Positions 8,483 to 17,514 of a stretch of DNA of 64,000 nt are shown in pieces. Origin of the DNA: Rhizobium grahamii (lineage in GTDB: Bacteria > Pseudomonadota > Alphaproteobacteria > Rhizobiales > Rhizobiaceae); the NCBI RefSeq assembly GCF_009498215.1, contig NZ_CP043499.1, positions 496,001 to 560,000 of the forward strand, read 5' to 3'. Position 1 is the stretch's first letter, and each line of letters begins with the position of its first letter. Both the position numbers and the translations under genes were made by a program. Below the pieces are notes generated by a model. It did no database searches. It saw only the letters and a program-made list of their open reading frames with translations, and was not told the DNA's origin.

Positions 8483-10024
8483 TTATTGTGCCGCGAGCTC
8501 CATCACCTTGACTTGAGTTGCTTCACTGCGGTTCAGGAAGCCCGTTACGCGCCCCTCGTGCATGACCATGATGCGGTCGCTCATGCCCAGAACTTCCGGC
8601 ATTTCCGATGAGATCATGATGACCGCGACGCCTGTCTTGGCCATCTCGGTGATCAGGCGGTGAATTTCCGCCTTGGCGCCGACATCGATTCCGCGCGTCG
8701 GTTCGTCGAGGATCAGGATCTTCGGATTGGTCAGCATCCAGCGGCCGATCAGAACCTTTTGCTGATTGCCGCCCGACAGGTTCTCGACGCGCTCGAAGAG
8801 ATGCGGCGTCTTCACGCGCAGCTTCTTTGCCATATCAGCGCAGGTCTGTTCGAGGGCCGCTTCCTGGACAAAGCCGCCTTTGACGTAACGATCGTGCAGG
8901 ACCGCGACCTGCATGTTTTCAAGGACATTGAGGATGAGAAGACAGCCCGTATCCTTGCGGTCTTCGGTCAGGAAGGCCATGCCGTGGCGGATCGCCGTGG
9001 TCGGCGTTCTGATATCGACCGTCTTTCCGAAAAGTTCGATGCTTCCCGCCGATGCCGGGGTCACGCCGAACAAGGTCTCGGCGACATTGGAGCGACCGGA
9101 ACCGACCAGGCCCGCAATCCCGAGGATTTCACCTGCACGAACATCGAACGAGATATCGCGAAAGACGTTGTTGAGAGCGAGATTCGATACCTTCAGAACG
9201 ACGTCCCCGATCGGGACATCCTCCTTCGGGAACATCTGGGTGATCTCGCGACCGACCATCATGCGAATGATGTCATCGCGGGTGACGTCGGTCGAGGCGT
9301 GGGTGCCGATATATTTGCCATCACGGAAGACAGAGAACTCGTCGGCGATTTCGAAGAGCTCGTTCATCTTGTGCGTGATGTAGACAATGCCGATACCGCG
9401 CGCACGCAGGTCCCGGATAATGCGAAACAGGTGCTCGACCTCTCGCTCCGTCAGCGCCGATGTCGGCTCGTCCATGATCAGGACGTCTGAATTGTAGGAG
9501 ACGGCCTTGGCGATCTCGACCATCTGACGGCTCGCGACGGACAGATGCCGGACCTGGATTTCAGGATCGATGTCGATGTTCAGCCGCTGAAAGAGTTCTT
9601 CCGTCAGCCGGAACATCTCGCCGTGATCGATGAAGCCGAATTTGTTCTTCGGCTCGCGACGGATCCAGATGTTTTCCGCGACAGTCATGAAAGGCATCAG
9701 GTTGAGTTCCTGATGGATCATGGCAATGCCGTTTTCGAGCGCATCCAACGGGGATTTCAGGCGGATCTCAATGCCCTTCATCCGCACTTCGCCTTGATCA
9801 GGCGTGTAGATGCCGGCCAAAATCTTCATGAGCGTGGACTTGCCTGCGCCGTTCTCGCCCATCAGCGCATGGACCGAGCCGCGCTTGAGCTTGAACTGCA
9901 CGTCATCCAGGGCAAGAACGCCCGGAAATTCTTTACGGATGCCTTCGGCAGCAAGAAGATATTCCGCGTTAGGAACAATGCCGCTCGCGCGCACGGCTGC
10001 CATCGTCGACGGGCTTAAAGCCAT
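8483..10024 (-). CDS. iatA: Sugar ABC transporter ATPase, RbsA/MglA type (inositol/rhizopine importer)
   Basis: Double-domain ATP-binding protein (513 residues, usual for this class). First cassette: Walker A GENGAGKST near residue 56, signature LSVASRQMVEIAKA, Walker B VLIMDEPTSAL. Second cassette: degenerate Walker A GLVGSGRSNVAE, signature LSGGNQQKVLIGRW, Walker B ILILDEPTRGIDVG. The degenerate second Walker A is normal in this family. It lies between the binding-protein gene (separated by a 10-bp stem-loop) and the frameshifted permease gene, forming a three-gene importer. The substrate is inferred from the binding protein. Confidence 0.9.
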   Translation of the reverse strand: MALSPSTMAAVRASGIVPNAEYLLAAEGIRKEFPGVLALDDVQFKLKRGSVHALMGENGAGKSTLMKILAGIYTPDQGEVRMKGIEIRLKSPLDALENGIAMIHQELNLMPFMTVAENIWIRREPKNKFGFIDHGEMFRLTEELFQRLNIDIDPEIQVRHLSVASRQMVEIAKAVSYNSDVLIMDEPTSALTEREVEHLFRIIRDLRARGIGIVYITHKMNELFEIADEFSVFRDGKYIGTHASTDVTRDDIIRMMVGREITQMFPKEDVPIGDVVLKVSNLALNNVFRDISFDVRAGEILGIAGLVGSGRSNVAETLFGVTPASAGSIELFGKTVDIRTPTTAIRHGMAFLTEDRKDTGCLLILNVLENMQVAVLHDRYVKGGFVQEAALEQTCADMAKKLRVKTPHLFERVENLSGGNQQKVLIGRWMLTNPKILILDEPTRGIDVGAKAEIHRLITEMAKTGVAVIMISSEMPEVLGMSDRIMVMHEGRVTGFLNRSEATQVKVMELAAQ

Positions 10025-10060
10025 CTCAATACCTCCCCGATACCGACAGTCTTTGTAAAT

Positions 10061-10084
10061 GGATGCGGGCCGGAGCCCGCATCC
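10061..10084 (-). other. Intercistronic stem-loop after the binding-protein gene
   Basis: A perfect 10-bp stem (GGATGCGGGC at 10061-10070 with GCCCGCATCC at 10075-10084) closes a CGGA loop in the 71-nt gap between the binding-protein stop and the ATPase start. There is no T-run, so it is not a standard terminator. Such stems commonly protect the upstream mRNA and raise binding-protein levels over the membrane components. The same design occurs at three other ABC operons in this window. Confidence 0.8.
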
Positions 10085-10095
10085 AGATGCCCTGC

Positions 10096-11028
10096 TTAGT
10101 TCTTCGCGACGAAGTCCTTGACGTTCTCAGGCGTGACGAGCTGGAAGGGAATGTACACCTTCTTGTCGATCTTTTCGCCCTTTGCGAGCTTTAGAGCGGC
10201 GTCGAGCGCGCCCTTGCCCTGACCGGCGGCGTCCTGGAAGACGGTGACGTCAAGATCGCCGGCCTGCATTGCTGCAAGAGCGTCCTGCGTTGCGTCAACG
10301 CCGCCGATCACCACCGACTTCATGTCCTTGCCGGCAGCCTTCAGCGCCTGGATGGCGCCGATCGCCATTTCGTCGTTGTTGGAGATGACAGCGTCGAACT
10401 CGAGGCCGCTGGAGAGCCAGTTGGTCATCAGGTCGGAGCCCTGCGTACGCTCCCAGTTGGCAGTCTGCTTCTCGACGATTTGAAGGCCTTTGCATTCATC
10501 CGTCTTGAGAACGTCTTCCACGTCCTGGGTACGCATGCGAGCCGCCTGGTTCGACAGTTCGCCCATCATCACGACGACCTTGCCCTTGCCACCCAGCAGG
10601 CGGCAGACTTCCTTGGTTTCCAGCGTGCCGGATTCCTTTTCGTTGGAAGCAACAAAGGCCTGCTTTTCCGGCAGGGTGTCAACGTTCACAGGCTCGCGGT
10701 TGACGTAGACGAGCGCAATGCCGGCGTCGGCAGCGAGCTTGGACATGGCAGCCGTCGCATCCGTATCAACTGGGTTGACGACGATGGCGTCAACCTTGGA
10801 TGCGATGAAGTTCTGAATCTGGCTCTGCTGCTTTGCAACGTCGTTGCCGGCGTCTTCCACCTGAAGCGTGACGCCGTTCAGGGTCTTGGCATAATCCTGC
10901 ATGCCGTTCCGGAGAACCGTCAGGAAGTTATCGTCGAATTTCGCCATCGAGACGCCGACCGTTTCGGCATGGGCTGCAGTCGACATCAGAAGCGCGGCAG
11001 CTGCGCCAAGCATGAATTTTTTCATCAT
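10096..11028 (-). CDS. ibpA: Periplasmic sugar-binding protein of the IbpA/MocB family (inositol or rhizopine)
   Basis: Type I periplasmic binding protein (310 residues) that delivers the substrate to the adjacent ATPase and permease. The start at 11028 (or 11025) is chosen because GAGGAGG sits just upstream and a clean signal peptide follows (MKKFMLGAAAALLMSTAAHA, cleavage after AHA). An upstream ATG in frame would add 49 non-signal residues. VGVSMAKFDDNFLTVLRNGM and VDAIVVNPVDTDATAAMSKL resemble rhizobial inositol-binding IbpA and rhizopine-binding MocB. A GGAA-N6-TTCC box ~113 bp upstream matches the motif reported for the inositol repressor IolR, supporting an inositol-type substrate. Ribose-like sugars remain possible. 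Confidence 0.85.
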   Translation of the reverse strand: MMKKFMLGAAAALLMSTAAHAETVGVSMAKFDDNFLTVLRNGMQDYAKTLNGVTLQVEDAGNDVAKQQSQIQNFIASKVDAIVVNPVDTDATAAMSKLAADAGIALVYVNREPVNVDTLPEKQAFVASNEKESGTLETKEVCRLLGGKGKVVVMMGELSNQAARMRTQDVEDVLKTDECKGLQIVEKQTANWERTQGSDLMTNWLSSGLEFDAVISNNDEMAIGAIQALKAAGKDMKSVVIGGVDATQDALAAMQAGDLDVTVFQDAAGQGKGALDAALKLAKGEKIDKKVYIPFQLVTPENVKDFVAKN

Positions 11029-11139
11029 TTCCTCCTCAAACGGTGTCCGGCGCACCCTCCTCACTCCGGATGTCGGCCCTCCGCCGACCACTCGCTGACT
11101 TCTGCGAAATGAAATAAACAAACCGCAACTCGCAGCGAA

Positions 11140-11155
11140 TGGAATATTTGTTCCA
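11140..11155. promoter_or_regulatory. IolR-like operator GGAA-N6-TTCC
   Basis: A palindrome TGGAA-TATTTG-TTCCA lies 112-127 bp upstream of the binding-protein start. GGAA-N6-TTCC is the motif published for the RpiR-family inositol repressor IolR of Sinorhizobium meliloti (from memory). It suggests inositol-controlled expression of the importer. Confidence 0.55.
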
Positions 11156-11377
11156 TATCTTGCTGCGTCGGTCAAGGCGTTTATCTGAACGCGCGGACAG
11201 GAAGTGGATAAAGCAGAGAGATCGCCGGTTTGCGCCGCTCGCGAAAGCGTCGGATGCCGGTGGATGGCCGCGAAAATGAAATGAACATTCCGACGATAAC
11301 CAGCCGCTCGTCAGGCCGAATGAAGGCCCACGCAAGCCCGGCACCGGAGCTGGTCTGCCCAGGAATCTGATGGTGCT

Positions 11378-11405
11378 CCCTTCAGCGTGATTCTACGCTT
11401 GAGGG
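11378..11405 (-). terminator. Probable terminator hairpin after the outer-membrane protein gene
   Basis: CCCTTCAGCGT (11378-11388) pairs with ACGCTTGAGGG (11395-11405) with two mismatches and a 6-base loop, 22 bases beyond the stop codon at 11428. No strong T-run is visible, so this is a modest call. Confidence 0.45.
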
Positions 11406-11427
11406 ACGGAGCTAGTGGCAGAGCTGC

Positions 11428-12405
11428 CTACTCGACCTTCTTCGGGGCGCGGGGCGCGAAAGCCAGCGAAAGCCATACATTCCAACCCTCCGGTCGGTTC
11501 TTGGCGCCGAACTCATAGTAGCCCTTGAGGTTCAGAAAACCGGATGTCTTGTCATTGACATCGAAGTTGTAGCCGACCTGTGGTCCGACACCGAAGACAC
11601 GGGACTTGAAGTCGCCAAGGCTTGCACCCGCCCCGCTGTCTCCGGTGATCTGCTGGTAGGCATATCCGGCGACGCCGACATAGAGATGCTCATTCAGGAA
11701 TTGCGACGCGCCCCAATCGATATGGGCGTCGACGCCGTTCTGATAGTCGGTGTCCGGGTTCTCGAAATTGTAGGTTAGGCCGCCGACAATGGAGAATTCG
11801 CGACCGGTGGAGACATCGAGGTAGGTGTAGCCAACGCCGCCATCGATGGCGCCGTGGCCGATCCCGAGATTGGCAAGGCGGTCGGAATCGTAGGCGCCGA
11901 CAGGTATGTCGCCGGTGATATAGGCAAGGTAGTTATCGACGCCGTCGTTCCATTTCAGAGTGGCCTGCGGCAACAAGTCCCCGAATGCCGTCCGGCTATC
12001 GCATCGCTCTCCGGAGACCGAGCCGCCAAGCGGCCCGGTCAGGGTCGCGTCGACGCAGGCGTGACTGCGGCCGGCGACGCCGAGGAGGCTAACAGCGAAT
12101 TGCCCATTCCATAAAGGCTGTTCGAACGTGTAGGTGGGTCCGAAGGCAAGCAGATTGCCGCGGCCCTTGATGCCGAGATCGACCTGACCGCCGCCACCGC
12201 GGGTAAAGGCTTCGCTCGCGCCAGCGCTGACCGATGGATGGATATACACGGTGGCGAACGACCATCCTGGCTGGGCAGGAACGGCGGCGAAGCTTCCGTA
12301 AAGGCCGGGCAGCCAGAAGCTGATGCCGGACTCATCTGCTCGGGCCTCCTGTGCAAAAAGGCAGGATACTCCGACGCAAAGTGCGGCCGTCCAGTTCCTT
12401 GTCAT
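11428..12405 (-). CDS. Outer-membrane channel-like protein (Phenol_MetA_deg/SphA-type beta-barrel)
   Basis: Exported protein of 325 residues with a signal peptide (MTRNWTAALCVGVSCLFAQEARA). The rest has alternating beta-strand character, aromatic girdles and glycine-rich turns (LAFGPTYTFEQPLWNGQ, GVGYTYLDVSTG, GGLTYNFENPDTDYQNG), and ends with a strand, as in the MetA-pathway/SphA-like outer-membrane family. It is the third gene of a leftward unit after an OMP of the same type and an MscS channel, 84 bases behind the MscS stop. Promoter boxes shared with a sulfatase gene suggest a role in passing or sensing sulfated compounds across the outer membrane. The substrate is not shown by sequence. 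Confidence 0.75.
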   Translation of the reverse strand: MTRNWTAALCVGVSCLFAQEARADESGISFWLPGLYGSFAAVPAQPGWSFATVYIHPSVSAGASEAFTRGGGGQVDLGIKGRGNLLAFGPTYTFEQPLWNGQFAVSLLGVAGRSHACVDATLTGPLGGSVSGERCDSRTAFGDLLPQATLKWNDGVDNYLAYITGDIPVGAYDSDRLANLGIGHGAIDGGVGYTYLDVSTGREFSIVGGLTYNFENPDTDYQNGVDAHIDWGASQFLNEHLYVGVAGYAYQQITGDSGAGASLGDFKSRVFGVGPQVGYNFDVNDKTSGFLNLKGYYEFGAKNRPEGWNVWLSLAFAPRAPKKVE

Positions 12406-12489
12406 CGAATCGCCCCCACGATCTACCTGGACGAGAGTACATGAGTGATTGCAGGCTGCAACTCACGATCGTTCGCCGAAGAGGCAACA

Positions 12490-14415
12490 TCACTCCACAC
12501 CCGATGACTTTTCCTGCTGGACGCGGACGGCGCTCGCGGCCGCGGCGCCGCCGCCCTTATCATCGCCACCAACTTGAACTGTGGGTTGTGCAAACTCGAT
12601 GCCGCTTGCCTGGAATGCTTCTCTGATCTTCGCGTAGGCTTTGCGCCTGATATAGGTCTGCATGCCCGGCACGGTCGTCATGGCGAAGCTGATGACGATC
12701 CCGTAATCGCCGAACTCCTCAACGCCCTTCATCTTCAAGGGTTGAATGAACAGAGGCCCAAGCTCGGCATCCTCGGCGAGTTCAGCACCGATGCGCTTTG
12801 CTATCTTTCGTGCTTTCTCGATATCCGTGTCATAGGCGACATTGATGCGGAATTTGTCGATGACCCAGTCTCGGCTCATGTTCTCGACCGCACCGAGTTC
12901 GCCGAAGGGCACCGTGAACACGGGGCCGCGATGATGGCGCAGTCGTACGGAACGCAGACTGAATCCCTCGACGGTTCCCTTGTAGCTCTTCGCTTGGATG
13001 TATTCCCCGACACGGAATGCGTCGTCGAGCATATAGAAGACGCCGCTGATGACATCCTTGACCAGGGTCTGCGAACCGAAGCCGATCGCGACTCCGAAGA
13101 TGCCGGCACCAGCGATCAAAGGACCAATCTGCACGCCGAGTTCCGACAGCACGATCAGGCCGGCCATCACGGCGACGATCACGGCCAGGGCGTTGCGAAA
13201 GATCGGCAGCAGCGTGCGAAACCTTGCACGGCGGGCGGCATCGGCAGGTGGAAGAGCGGTGGTATCCGTTGATGTCGCGAGGGCTCTGTCGATCCAGCTT
13301 TTCGCGAGCTGCCAGAGGAGGTCAGCCACCAGGAGCACCAGAACACTTTTCAGCAGGCCATAGAACAGCGCCCTGACCAGCGGATCGTTGTGGGCGAAAC
13401 CGTCGGAATTCATCTCCCAGACGAAGGCAAGCCATGCGACGGCGAGCGTGATGACCGTCGCACGAGCACCTCTCGCGACGATGACATTACGGAGCGAGCC
13501 TGCGGCGCCTGAGGAGAATTCCTCGGCTGCCTGCCCGACGCCGCGGAGGATGCCGGGGAGAACGAGGGCGTAAATTCCAAGCCAGAACAAGCCCTGGAGA
13601 TCGAGACACCACAACAGCCAGACCGCGAAGAGAAACACTGTCAGCGCTGCCCTCGAAGCGCGCGGCTTGAGCGACGTGGACCAGGAGGCCTCGATTGCAA
13701 GCACGAGAATGACAATCGAGAAGCAGTAGGAAAGGGCTTCGGATACCGCGGGATCAACGCCAAGCGGCGCCCCTAGTGCTGCGTTGGCGGCAGCAAAAAT
13801 CACGACGGCGAGAAGGATGCGCGCTCGCAGACGAAGCGGGCGTTGCCGCCCCAGCGCAAGTGCGATGAGAACCGACCCCAGCCGATACAGCACGAATGCC
13901 GACAGGTAGGCGAGCAGGCTCACGCGTGCGAGCGGTGGCCAGTCGACAGCGAAGAAGATAATCGCCATCGTTGCAGCGAAAATCGCGACCGGCGCAAGGC
14001 TACCCAATACGCCGTCGGAACGCGGTCGGTACTTCCGGAAAAACCATTCAGCTGCCAGACCTACGGCGACCAACGCGGCAAAGATGATGAATACGGGTGC
14101 GTAGCCGTGTGAGATTGCATCCTGTCTGGTGCGGGTGGCCGCTGCTCCGATCTCCATGGGAATACGGGGAACGGCCGAGATGATCGCGTCGATCCTGGTT
14201 CTGACGCCGGTCTCCCACCCGGCAAGTTTTGGCTTGTCGGCAGCAGCTGATGGTGCCGTGGTTACCGTGCTCCTGCGCTCGGCAAGCAGAGACTGCACCT
14301 CAGGATCCTTAAGGAGCTTGAGGAGTTCATCGACTTTCTGTTCTGCTGATGGCGCTTGGGCATGCGCCGAAAAGGCGACGACGAGTGCAAACAGAAGCGT
14401 CGACAGCCATTTCAT
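12490..14415 (-). CDS. MscS-family mechanosensitive ion channel, large form
   Basis: Inner-membrane channel of 641 residues, far longer than E. coli MscS. It begins with a signal peptide (MKWLSTLLFALVVAFSAHAQA), then a short periplasmic part, about ten membrane helices (~100-440), and the MscS pore and beta domain (LIAGAGIFGVAIGFGSQTLV, GVFYMLDDAFRVGEYI, VPFGELGAVENMSRDWVIDK) before a polar tail. Its start overlaps the stop of the upstream outer-membrane gene by four bases, so the two are translationally coupled. The pairing with two outer-membrane channels is unusual and hints at a role beyond osmotic release. Confidence 0.88.
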   Translation of the reverse strand: MKWLSTLLFALVVAFSAHAQAPSAEQKVDELLKLLKDPEVQSLLAERRSTVTTAPSAAADKPKLAGWETGVRTRIDAIISAVPRIPMEIGAAATRTRQDAISHGYAPVFIIFAALVAVGLAAEWFFRKYRPRSDGVLGSLAPVAIFAATMAIIFFAVDWPPLARVSLLAYLSAFVLYRLGSVLIALALGRQRPLRLRARILLAVVIFAAANAALGAPLGVDPAVSEALSYCFSIVILVLAIEASWSTSLKPRASRAALTVFLFAVWLLWCLDLQGLFWLGIYALVLPGILRGVGQAAEEFSSGAAGSLRNVIVARGARATVITLAVAWLAFVWEMNSDGFAHNDPLVRALFYGLLKSVLVLLVADLLWQLAKSWIDRALATSTDTTALPPADAARRARFRTLLPIFRNALAVIVAVMAGLIVLSELGVQIGPLIAGAGIFGVAIGFGSQTLVKDVISGVFYMLDDAFRVGEYIQAKSYKGTVEGFSLRSVRLRHHRGPVFTVPFGELGAVENMSRDWVIDKFRINVAYDTDIEKARKIAKRIGAELAEDAELGPLFIQPLKMKGVEEFGDYGIVISFAMTTVPGMQTYIRRKAYAKIREAFQASGIEFAQPTVQVGGDDKGGGAAAASAVRVQQEKSSGVE

Positions 14416-15206
14416 TCTGCGAGCTTTCTTATTGGGAACTGGAAGTTCATACCGGCAAATATCTGCCAGCGGGGCGAGCCCGCGCCATCTTTCCAGACTG
14501 TGTACTGCGGCTCAACAAACGCGTTCATGGTGATGCCCTTGTCCAACGGGATCACTTTGCCGACGCCGAAGCCGACGGGGACATAAGAACTGCCGCTTTC
14601 GAAGTTGAAATTCCAGGTCGCCGAGGAACGGAGATACCAGCCGCGCGCCAGGTTGAAGTTAACGATCGGCTGAAACGTGAAAAGGTTGACATCAGGCCGG
14701 TCGCTCTGACCGGCGAAGGACGTCTGGTACGTCGCAAGGCCACCGATAAGGCCCCACGTCTGTGCTGCGACGACGACGCCCGCGCCACCGATCTGCCACT
14801 TGCCGCTGCCGAGCGATTCGCCGGTTGCTGTCGGCAGGACGACGAGCGGGCCGGCGCCCAACGTCACCTCGCCATGCTTCGGCAGGATGAAGATGTCCAT
14901 GAGGGTCAGATCGCCGAGCCCCGTCACGTATCCGGAAGGCTCGTCGGGCGCGGTCGCGACCGGCAGGGTATAACGGAATAGCTGCGGCATTCCGCCGAGA
15001 TCGTATGGTATCAACCCACGCAGCAGAAGCTGGTTTGACTTCGGGCTGCCCGGCACATCGTTGAAGCTTGGAATGTAGTAATCGTGGAAATTGACCGTGA
15101 TTTTCGGCGTCAGCGGATTGTTGGCCTCGTTAACGTCTGAGTGCTCTTGAGCGACTGCGGTACCAAAGGACAAGGCAGTGAACGCAAGTATCAACCACAG
15201 CTTCAT
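14412..15206 (-). CDS. Outer-membrane channel-like protein, first gene of the MscS unit
   Basis: Exported 264-residue protein. The start at 15206 is preferred over a longer in-frame ATG at 15257 because AGGAG lies five bases upstream and a signal peptide follows at once (MKLWLILAFTALSFGTAVAQ). The mature part is predicted beta-barrel (LPKHGEVTLGAGPLVVLPTA, GGLATYQTSFAG, NLFTFQPIVNFNLARGWYL, PQYTVWKDG) and resembles uncharacterised transporter-like outer-membrane proteins related to the phenol-degradation MetA family. It opens a three-gene leftward operon with MscS and a second barrel protein. Two GTAAC-type boxes lie 57-112 bp upstream. Confidence 0.75.
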   Translation of the reverse strand: MKLWLILAFTALSFGTAVAQEHSDVNEANNPLTPKITVNFHDYYIPSFNDVPGSPKSNQLLLRGLIPYDLGGMPQLFRYTLPVATAPDEPSGYVTGLGDLTLMDIFILPKHGEVTLGAGPLVVLPTATGESLGSGKWQIGGAGVVVAAQTWGLIGGLATYQTSFAGQSDRPDVNLFTFQPIVNFNLARGWYLRSSATWNFNFESGSSYVPVGFGVGKVIPLDKGITMNAFVEPQYTVWKDGAGSPRWQIFAGMNFQFPIRKLAE

Positions 15207-15262
15207 GGCTACTCCTATCGCTGGAATCGCATCAAGCCATGTCTCCCCTATGGACACCAGTC

Positions 15263-15318
15263 TGTAACGGTAACAGCAACGTTGGTCTGGCGATGCAGCT
15301 CGCGTTTACTGTTACGTA
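15263..15318. promoter_or_regulatory. Two GTAAC-type boxes upstream of the OMP-MscS operon
   Basis: TGTAACGGTAACAG (15263-15276) and, on the opposite strand, TACGTAACAGTAAA (15305-15318) flank the divergent promoter region between the leftward OMP operon and the rightward small gene/regulator. TACGTAACAGTAAA recurs with one change upstream of the sulfatase gene (19777-19790). Confidence 0.6.
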
Positions 15319-15381
15319 CTTCCCCGCTTGCGTACTGTCGCTTAATTTCATCGCCTGTCATCCGGGACACGGGGTTGTGCA

Positions 15382-15678
15382 ATGAACGAGCGCAACGAGG
15401 CGGCAGGAAATGGAAGAAAAGCCGCCCAGCGAGGACTGTGGAGGCTGATGCTGAAGCTGCCTTCATCAAGAGGCCGGCTGCAAATTCTGGCGGCCACGAT
15501 GCCCTCGCTTCACGATCTCTTCGAGGCCTATGAGGAGGCCTCGGTTGCTCTCGAAAACATGCTCAAGGAGCGAGATCGTTCGGACTGTCCGTTGATCGTC
15601 GAATACGAGCAGCTCTGCGTCGATATCGAAGACGATGTGATCAGATACATGCTGGAGAAGGGCTCCGGCGGCCCGTGA
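15382..15678 (+). CDS. Small hypothetical protein upstream of the membrane regulator
   Basis: 98 residues, no family recognised. The first ~25 residues are basic (RKAAQRGLWRLMLKLPSSRGR), the rest is acidic and helical (LHDLFEAYEEASVALENMLK, EYEQLCVDIEDDVIRYMLEK). It lies between the divergent boxes at 15263-15318 and the regulator gene, on the same strand as the regulator, so it may be its operon partner. No strong ribosome-binding site is visible, hence moderate confidence. Confidence 0.5.
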   Translation: MNERNEAAGNGRKAAQRGLWRLMLKLPSSRGRLQILAATMPSLHDLFEAYEEASVALENMLKERDRSDCPLIVEYEQLCVDIEDDVIRYMLEKGSGGP

Positions 15679-15706
15679 CACGCCTCGATATAATCGCCTC
15701 TCGGTT

Positions 15707-15741
15707 ATATTACGTTCACCGATTGCAACTAGATGTAATAT
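15707..15741. promoter_or_regulatory. Dyad ATATTAC-N21-GTAATAT before the regulator gene
   Basis: Perfect 7-bp inverted repeat (15707-15713 and 15735-15741) 57-91 bp upstream of the regulator start at 15798. The half site resembles the GTAAC core of the other boxes in this region. It could be an autoregulatory site or simply A+T-rich promoter DNA. Confidence 0.4.
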
Positions 15742-15797
15742 CGGTCATAACTTGCCTTCTTCTGCCTGTGCCTGGTCGAATTGTTTCGAGGGATGCC

Positions 15798-17501
15798 ATG
15801 CGTGGTGAAGCTCAGGACGAGAATATCGCGGAAGTGTCAATGGACGAGGAGCGTGCCGAGATCGAGCGGCTTCTCGGCGACGGGCGGCTTCATCTTTCAG
15901 AGCGGCAAAGGGAGTTGCTACGCTATCTCGCGGAGCGGCGGTTCTCCGGCAACAGGGAAGGCGTGAAAGCCTACTGCATTGCGATCGATGTGCTCGGCCG
16001 TACCAGCGCATTCGAAGCGGGGATCGACCCCATCGTTCGCATCGAGATGAGCCGACTGCGTTCCGCGCTCGACAGTTATTACGAGGCTTACGGGGCGACC
16101 GGCGGCATTAGAGTGCAAATCCCCAGAGGCAGCTACCTCACACGCTTCTACAGCGCAGGCCCGGAAGAAACTCCGTCAGAGCCGGTTATCGGGATTGCCG
16201 AGAGTGCATCCACGGAGCAAGAGGCGTCGACCGCCGTTGAGCGCGGCCGTCGCCTGCCTCCGACCGCGGCGCTCTGTGCAGCCGCTGCCGTTGCCGGCGT
16301 TTGCGCTACTGCCTTGTTTGCAGTGTGGCGCCTCCTTGCGGATCCAGTCTGGACCGAAAAGCCGATCGTATATGTGAAGCTCGAAGCTGCGGATGCAGGG
16401 CTCGTGCAGGAGGCCAGCCTTGTTCGCGAGTCCCTGGTTTCCGCGCTCAGCAGCTTCCAGACGCTGAGTATTGCGGAGCCTCGCTATTCCGCTGCCAGAG
16501 CGGCGAACAGGGTGGGTCACACCTACGAGATCGACAATCGGTACTACGATGATAGTGGCAACAGGAGCGTATGGTGGCAAGTTGTCGAAAGCCGCTCCGG
16601 CGACGTTCTGAAGTCCGGCCTTGAAAACATCGGGGCGAATGGCCGCGGTCAATCGCTCGTCGTCCAGGAGGCCGCCGATGCCCTGGCACGGCGGTTTGCA
16701 CCGACCAGAAGCGTGATTAACGACGCGGAACTGCGCGACAGCCCGGAGGATGCGATCGGAAACGCCTGCATCCTGCGGGCTGAATATGCGTTGGAGGCGG
16801 GCGGCCCCGACCAGATCGCTGCGAGCCGACGTTGCCTGGATGCGACGCTTTCGCGCAACCCGAGAATATCAGATGCAACGGCTGTGCTTTCGCGCATTCT
16901 GCTTTCCGACAGCTCCGCGACCGCCGACGTGGCCGCCGGAATTGAGCTTGCGCGCAAGGCAACGGCCGAAGCGCCGCTGTCGGAGCGTGCACAAACCGCA
17001 TTGATGGTCGCCCAGTACGCGACCGGCAAGAAGGTCGCGGCGATCGAAACGGGAAACCGCGCCATATCGCTTAATCCGAACAGCCCGGATGCGACGGCAG
17101 CGTTTGCCTTGGTCCTTTACCGATCGGGCTTTGGCGCCGCCGGCGTGTCCATGGCACGCGAAGCAACGGGAATGTCGGATGCGGCGCCTCGGGACGCACT
17201 GATGGTGCTGGCGTTCGACGCGTATGCGCGCAAGCAGTACTCCGAGGCCTCGCTGCTCGCGGAGCAAATCAACGGCAGGGACTTCTCCGTGCAGGTTCTG
17301 CGAACCGCGGCTCTCGGCGAACTCCAATCGCCGGAGGCGGCCGAGCGGCTTGCGGAGCTTCGCGCGCTGGATCCCCTGTTTGAGCGCTCCGCGGAAGAGC
17401 GATTTGCAGTGCTGCCCCTGTCGGACGAGTTGAAGGCGGGGCTCGCTAAGGCGGGAGCTCGTTTCGCTTCGAACCAGCTGGCAAGCTCTGAAAACGAGTA
17501 A
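15798..17501 (+). CDS. ToxR/CadC-like transmembrane regulator with periplasmic TPR domain
   Basis: 567 residues from the ATG at 15798, which has GAGGG six bases upstream; an in-frame ATG at 15675 would add 41 residues overlapping the small gene. Residues ~1-120 resemble the winged-helix-like N-terminal domain common in rhizobial cyclase-like regulators (GIDPIVRIEMSRLRSALDSY, IRVQIPRGSYLTRFY). One membrane helix follows (~154-182, LCAAAAVAGVCATALFAVW) and then a large periplasmic part with TPR-like repeats (ARKATAEAPLSERAQTALMV, ETGNRAISLNPNSPDATAAF). This architecture suggests a one-component sensor that binds DNA in the cytoplasm and senses in the periplasm. The neighbouring OMP/MscS and sulfatase genes are the likely targets. 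Confidence 0.7.
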   Translation: MRGEAQDENIAEVSMDEERAEIERLLGDGRLHLSERQRELLRYLAERRFSGNREGVKAYCIAIDVLGRTSAFEAGIDPIVRIEMSRLRSALDSYYEAYGATGGIRVQIPRGSYLTRFYSAGPEETPSEPVIGIAESASTEQEASTAVERGRRLPPTAALCAAAAVAGVCATALFAVWRLLADPVWTEKPIVYVKLEAADAGLVQEASLVRESLVSALSSFQTLSIAEPRYSAARAANRVGHTYEIDNRYYDDSGNRSVWWQVVESRSGDVLKSGLENIGANGRGQSLVVQEAADALARRFAPTRSVINDAELRDSPEDAIGNACILRAEYALEAGGPDQIAASRRCLDATLSRNPRISDATAVLSRILLSDSSATADVAAGIELARKATAEAPLSERAQTALMVAQYATGKKVAAIETGNRAISLNPNSPDATAAFALVLYRSGFGAAGVSMAREATGMSDAAPRDALMVLAFDAYARKQYSEASLLAEQINGRDFSVQVLRTAALGELQSPEAAERLAELRALDPLFERSAEERFAVLPLSDELKAGLAKAGARFASNQLASSENE

Positions 17502-17514
17502 AGCGCAAACGAAC

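Larger units (their letters stand above)
11029..11427. other. Gene-free region between ibpA-type gene and outer-membrane protein gene
   Basis: Some 400 bases carry no convincing gene. They hold the ibpA-type promoter region with the GGAA-N6-TTCC box (11141-11154) and, near 11378-11405, a hairpin that probably ends the leftward transcript of the next gene. Confidence 0.6.
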
